From contig NC_051085.1 of assembly GCF_004664715.2 (NCBI RefSeq), positions 24,698,551 through 24,762,550 on the forward strand: DNA of 64,000 bases, written 5' to 3'. Below are positions 58,971 to 64,000 of the stretch, one piece after another. The notes under the pieces were generated by a model that was not told where the DNA came from, ran no database searches, and was given only the letters and a program-made list of their open reading frames with translations. Position numbers and translations under genes: made by a program. Numbering within the stretch: position 1 is the stretch's first letter; the number at the start of each line of letters is the position of its first letter. The DNA is from Peromyscus leucopus. Lineage: Eukaryota; Chordata; Mammalia; Rodentia; Cricetidae.

Positions 58971-60213
58971 CTCCCCCTTTGTAACAATGCGCTTCGCACC
59001 TTGGTTCCTTCACCTGCACATACTACACACATAAACCTCTCCCCCAAGAATTCACCTCGCTACATTGGACCCCTTCCTGCACATAGCTGCTGATTTCTCT
59101 GCCCCTAGTAACAATCAAATTTAGACACGTTCTAGTCACGTATATTCCCAACATATCTGGTAGGAAGAGTGAAGAGGCCCATCTGGTCTGGATTAGTGGT
59201 TTTTTTGTTTTGTTTTGTTTTTTGCTTTTTTTGTTCTTGTGCAGCAAGGCAAAACTGTGTCCTCAGAGGAACTTTTAGGGAGAATGCTCTATTTACCATC
59301 CTCTGCCTATGAATAATGGACATGCATTTGATTAAAGTCAGGAAAGAGACGTTTGAAGCAGAAATAAAAAAAGAAAGAAAGAAAAAGAACTATATGCCCT
59401 AATCTATCAGTCAATATAGAGAACTACCCAAACTATGCCCCTTAGCAACCAAATTCTTCCTCTTGGATACAATAAAATGAACTTTGAACAATAATCAGGG
59501 CTCTTGAGTACTTTCACTCATGTATCATGTCAATCTTGGTAGCATAGCTCTCTCTAGTCAGAAATGTAGCACAGTTCCAGATAAAGTTATCACGCTGCAT
59601 TTTGCAAATCTGTGTGCGTCCTTATTTTCAACTCTCTGGATAAGTCATGAAGGACTTGCAAATGCCCCAACCACACGTAACACTTTACCCTGCTGAGCAA
59701 TCTCACTAGCCCTGGACCTTTGTTTTTAAATCTAGGTAAAAGGATTCGAGTTTTCAATCCTACTTTGATTTCTGTATTTAAGTTTTTGTTCCTCTATTCT
59801 CTTTCCTTTTATTTTTTTTTTACTTCCATCATATTTGGTAGTAATTATAGCACTATAACATTTTATTTGAGGTTAACTTTTGCCCACATTTAAAAACTGC
59901 TAATGCCCTCTGTTCTTGCTATTCTTGTTTTACTATCATCCAAAATTATAATCTTGATTTGATTGTTGGCTTAGAGTTTGACCTTAAACTTTGAAATAAT
60001 AACTTTTTTTCTAAGTCAATACTTTGTGATTAATCACTAACTAGCTAAGAAGCACTGTGGTCGGAATATATAACCTGACAAACTTTTGACTTGTGAAGTA
60101 TCTTTTTACAAGAATTTCCTCCCTCCCTCCCTCCCTTCCTTCCTTCTTCCTTGGATCACTTCTATTTCTGTCTGTTTGGAGCAACTCTTTCATAACATCC
60201 TAAATGTATATTG
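58971..60213. other. no recognised gene
   Basis: Contains a reverse SINE-head-like piece ('ctgctgagcaatctcactag') near 59690 and a (CCTC/CCTT)n pyrimidine run at 60117-60152. Otherwise unassigned. Confidence 0.45.
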
Positions 60214-60922
60214 TGTAGCAGGAATCTTAACAGGTCTTATTAATAAAATCAAACCTGAGGCCAGATATTGGGGTGAATGCTGGAAGATCAGAGAAGCAGA
60301 ACAAGCCACAGCTACCTCACCTCACCAATTCCTCAGATGATCCTGTTTCCTCAGACTGGAAGCCTCTGAGTCCTCATTCAAATGGATCTCAGCTGAACTG
60401 CTGCTGGAAAGCCTGAAAGCTTAACCAGTCAAATGCTTAACCAGCCAAATGCTTCTAGTTTCTGGTCTTCACACCTTATATATCTTTTTTTTTTTTTTTT
60501 TTTTGGTTTTTCGAGACAGGGTTTCTCTGTGTAGCTTTGCGCCTTTCTTGGAACTCACTTGGTAGCCCAGGCTGGCCTCGAACTCACAGAGATCCGCCTG
60601 GCTCTGCCTCCCGAGTGCTGGGATTAAAGGCATGCACCACCACCGCCCGGCTACACCTTATATATCTTTCTGCCTTCTACTATCACTCCCTGGGATTTAA
60701 AGGCTCACTTTCTGGGATTAAAGGCCTGTGTCACATGCCTAGCTGTTTCCAATGTGGCCTTGAACTCACAGAGATCCAGAGGGATTTCTGCCTCTGGAGT
60801 GCTAGGATTAAAGGTGTGAGTGCCACCATTTTCTAGCCTTTGTATCTAGTGGCTGTTCTGTCTCTGACCCCAGATGAGTTTGTTAGGGTACACAATATTT
60901 TGGGGAACACAATACCACCACA
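60214..60922 (-). repeat. solo LTR with exact 6-bp TSD, interrupted by B1
   Basis: It runs from TG ('tgtagcaggaatc') to CA ('aacacaataccaccaca') and is flanked by exact 'atattg' at 60208-60213 and 60923-60928. Without the inserted B1 and one copy of its TSD it is about 527 bases. TG...CA ends with a 6-bp duplication fit a class II ERV solo LTR. The minus orientation is inferred from resemblance of the ends to other LTRs here. B1-like segments near 60695-60835 are part of the LTR body, since the inverted copy at 62910 has them too. Confidence 0.88.
60488..60652 (-). repeat. B1 SINE, young, with exact 17-bp TSD
   Basis: A reverse young-type B1 inside the solo LTR. The flanks 'acaccttatatatcttt' are exact at 60471-60487 and 60653-60669, so it inserted after the LTR was in place. 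Confidence 0.97.
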
Positions 60923-61151
60923 ATATTGTTCTACTGTGAATAAAAATTGAATCACAAGTCTGTGGGTTTAATTCTAACTTGTGCATTTTCCTCTTATTTC
61001 ATTTCTTTCCTATATTATCAAAGACCGACAGAGATGCATACATCTCTTGAAGCAGCGGTTTTCCCCATTTGTCTCTCACTTCTACCATTTTAGTGAGACT
61101 GAGGATATAGGAGAGCCAGGGATGTGCTTGTTTGTGACAAGAGTATGTCTT

Positions 61152-61321
61152 TTTTTTTTTTTTTTTTTTTTCTTTTTTTCGAGACAGGGTTTCTCTGTGT
61201 AGCTTTGCGCCTTTCCTGGAACTCACTTGGTAGCCCAGGCTGGCCTCAAACTCACAGAGATCCGCCTGGCTCTGCCTCCCGAGTGCTGGGATTAAAGGCG
61301 TGCGCCACCACCGCCCAGCGA
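61152..61321 (-). repeat. B1 SINE, young
   Basis: A reverse young-type B1 with a T-run start. The flanks share 'tatgtctt' (61144-61151 and 61322-61329), a short TSD. Confidence 0.95.
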
Positions 61322-61429
61322 TATGTCTTCTTTTGAGTCAGGTGCAGGAACTTTACAACATGCACCAACCAGGATGTTCCTTGCAGCAAATTCTGCCCAA
61401 GTGACCCCGAACTCATATAGTGGATTAGC

Positions 61430-61795
61430 TGGCTTTCCATTACTACAACAAACTCCAGGATGGAAAAAAGTCAGCTTGCAAAGACAAGTTTATTTTGGCT
61501 CCCAGCTTTGAAGGTTTTGGTCCCAGAGTGGTTTCATCCCTTGCCTTTGGGCCTGTAGGAACACTTCCTCACAGAGGAGTGTGACAGAAAGAGCAATCCA
61601 TGCTCCTCAGGGCCAGGAATGAGAGAGACCGGAGTCTCATTGTTCTTTGCGTAGCAGGCCTCCAGTGACCTAAATCCTGCTACTAGCCAGCTCTTTTGAA
61701 AGGTTTCCACAACCTTCCAATCATAGCAACCTGAAGCCTCAGCTCTATAACATAGGTCACATGACCTCACATAACTGAGACTCAGAAAATAAACA
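61430..61795. repeat. rodent interspersed repeat, family not named
   Basis: 'ccattactacaacaaactcc', 'gacaagtttattttggctcc' and 'gtcacatgacctcacataac' have a build similar to the repeat at 56985, but they are diverged and the family is unclear. Confidence 0.45.
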
Positions 61796-61820
61796 ACAGT
61801 CTTTAAGAAGCAACAGTGAG

Positions 61821-61966
61821 CCGGGCGGTGGTGGCATACGCCTTTAATCCCAGCACTCGGGAGGCAGAGCCAGGCGGATCTCTGTGAGTTCGAGGCCAGC
61901 CTGGGCTACCAAGTGAGTTCCAGGAAAAGGCGCAAAGCTACACAGAGAAACCCTGTCTCGAAAAAC

Positions 61967-62005
<39 letters not shown>

Positions 62006-62019
62006 AGAAGAAGAAGAAG
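61821..62019 (+). repeat. B1 SINE, young, with exact 16-bp TSD and (GAA)n tail
   Basis: A full-length young-type B1. The flanks 'aagaagcaacagtgag' are exact at 61805-61820 and 62020-62035. The tail is a long A-run and then about seven GAA units ending in the TSD's own 'aagaag'. Confidence 0.97.
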
Positions 62020-62035
62020 AAGAAGCAACAGTGAG

Positions 62036-62903
62036 GCCTCTTTTTTTTTTTTTTTTTGGTATGAATTTCACCTTTAAGCTGGTTTTCCTCACAGTAGAAA
62101 TATGAATGATTCAGCTGCAGGTGTGACACACATACCAACGGAGAGTTTGTGTCCTACATTCTCTTGCAATGACAGTCCTTTCTTACCTCAAATGCTCACA
62201 TATCTTTACAGTCATTAGCGCATTGGTGTACATTCACTGGCTTAAACCGTTTCATATGCTCCACTTACAAAAATAGTGTTTCCTAGAATTTCAAAGATCC
62301 CTAGCCAAAATAAGGAACAAGGAGGTCACAGAGTTCTCCAGAGAAAAGAACCAGTGGGTTTCCATAGCTGCAGAGAAAGAGTTATATTATGCAGCAATGG
62401 CTCGTGCGTGTCGTGTATGCTGGCTGTGACGTTCCGCAATCTGTCATCTGCAAGCTGGACGCCCAGGAAACTGGTGTCATCTCAACCTAAGTGTTTGAGA
62501 ACCAGAGAGTCTGGTGGTGTGACAGTATAACCGTGAGAGCTAAAATTGTCCACCTCTGGCAAACTAGTGGGTAGTGGTAATAGCTTACCTCTGGTTTAGG
62601 GTAACACGCAGGAAAAGTGAAATTGACATATTTTATATGATCAAACTGCTGCGTTTGTTAACAGCAGCTCTGATCCCAGAACTCTTCACATTCTTACTGC
62701 CTTGTGGTTGATTTGTGCACACTCTTCTCAGCCAGGCTCCCTCACCTGCCCTGGACTCTGCCCTCGACCATATCTGAGCACTGGTTCCCATGTTGAATTT
62801 CAGATGTTCTTCAGTGAAATTATTATCATAACAACTTCTATGACTGGATAAGAAAAAAAAAAGGCAAAAGATAACTTAATGCATTATCCCACTAGGTAAA
62901 AGA
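62036..62903. other. no recognised feature
   Basis: Begins with a T-run at 62040-62058. The 84-codon frame at 62276-62530 has no recognised domain. No gene is supported. Confidence 0.45.
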
Positions 62904-62909
62904 AAAATG

Positions 62910-63422
62910 TGTGGTGATATTGTGTTCCCCAAAATATTGTGTACCCTAATAAACTTATCTGGAGTCAGAGACAGAACAGCCACTAGATATAAAGGCTAAA
63001 AAATGGTGGCACTCACACCTTTAATCCTAGCACTCCAGAGGTAGAAATTCCTCTGGATCTCTGTGAGTTTAAGGACACACTGGAAACAGCCAGGCATGGT
63101 GACACACACCTTTAATCCCAGAAAGCGAGCCTTTAATCCTAGGGAGTGGTGGTAGAAAGCATAAAGGTATATAAGGCATGAAGACCAGAAACTAGAAGCA
63201 TTTGGCTGGTTAAGCATTCATGCTTTCGAGCACAGTTCAGCTGAGAGCCATGGGGATGAGGACACAGAAGCTTCCAGTCTGAGGAAACAGGACCAGCTGA
63301 GAAGTTGGCCAGGTGTGGTTAGCTGTGGCTTGTTCTGTCTCTCTGATCTTCCAGTGTTCACCCCAATACCTGGCTCAGGTTTGATTTTATTAATAAGACT
63401 CTTTAAGATTCATGCTAAAAAA
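62910..63422 (+). repeat. LTR, inverted sibling of 60214-60922
   Basis: It starts 'tgtggtgatattgtgttcc' and is collinear with the complement of the LTR at 60214 over its whole length, without the young B1. The flanks 'aaaatg' (62904-62909) and 'aaaatg' (63423-63428) fit a 6-bp TSD, but the right one is in an A-run, so this is only suggestive. Confidence 0.8.
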
Positions 63423-63428
63423 AAAATG

Positions 63429-64000
63429 ACTGCCTAATTATTCCTGACACCAAGCTAGAATCCTCTGATGATGGTAAGACAAGGAGCATCAAGCCATAGG
63501 GTGGGGACCATGCTGCGTATTGGCTCTGAGAGTAATGCTTCAGTGAAAACTGGAAAAGTTGGCTTTCCCAGATTCCTGCTTGCTTTATTCCTTTTCATCT
63601 GCTAGCTCTAATGACTGATACATTCCTGAATCTGTTTTTGTTCTGCTTCCAGACAAATGAGAAAGCCATGTCCACAGCTATCAGAGGATTGCTAGCATGT
63701 GGAAAGAAATCTAGCTCACAGTTACTTGGTACTTGACAGAGTTCCAGGTTGGCACTCCTTTAAATACTTAAAAATTACATAGGGCCCTAAAGATGTTTTA
63801 TTTGTGTGTCAATATTTACCAAATAAGGAATCAAAACTAAGAATGGTTTAAAATGTATTAATTCACTTAGCAGTCATGTTATTGCTTTAAATATAAAAAT
63901 AGCATGTTATGAAAAGTAAGTATATTTCCAAAACAAAGATAATTGAATAAGAAAAGTGGCACTATTTTTCATTTTCCAAATCTCTTTCATGCCTCACTTA
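63429..64000. other. no recognised feature
   Basis: AT-rich sequence to the window end, with no gene or clear repeat. Confidence 0.5.

Overview
The window looks like non-coding nuclear DNA from a muroid rodent, most likely a cricetid (hamster, vole or deer-mouse group). The basis is the repeat content: B1, B2, B3 and B4-type SINEs, rodent L1 3' ends, URR1 DNA elements, MaLR sequence, several LTRs of rodent class II ERV type, and many long CA/GT tracts. The dominant young B1 subtype, with the 'GGCGCAAAGCTACACAGAG' 3' part, is the form I associate with cricetids. I find no intact protein-coding gene, rRNA, tRNA gene or CRISPR array. The window is intergenic or intronic, and the sequence alone does not decide which.

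Layout. 1-8.3 kb: mostly unassigned DNA with a few SINEs (B3, B2, B1, MIR) and one possible non-coding exon. 8.3-12.0 kb: a minus-strand ERV-like element carrying a processed histone H2A.Z pseudogene. The pseudogene's poly(A) runs directly into an L1 3' UTR, and one target-site duplication brackets both parts. This chimeric retrocopy is the best-supported unusual object in the window. 12.1-13.3 kb: L1 pieces. 13.3-25 kb: low repeat density, with stretches that could be conserved non-coding DNA. 25.2-31 kb: LTRs, an L1 3' UTR, and a MaLR element hit by a B1. 32-43 kb: dense old SINEs, two URR1 elements, two LTRs and an antisense L1 with target-site duplication. 43-47.7 kb: sparse. 47.7-55.3 kb: L1 fragments (one carrying three SINEs), B3 elements with CA tails, and a 26-bp minisatellite split by an LTR-like piece. 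56-64 kb: a cluster of young B1s and two inverted copies of one LTR family, one of them a solo LTR with an exact 6-bp target-site duplication.

No genes act together here. The history is one of layered insertions, and many of them can be ordered because one interrupts another. Family names come from recognising sequence by eye; names I could not settle are left generic. Boundaries supported by target-site duplications are firm to a few bases, and others may be off by tens of bases.
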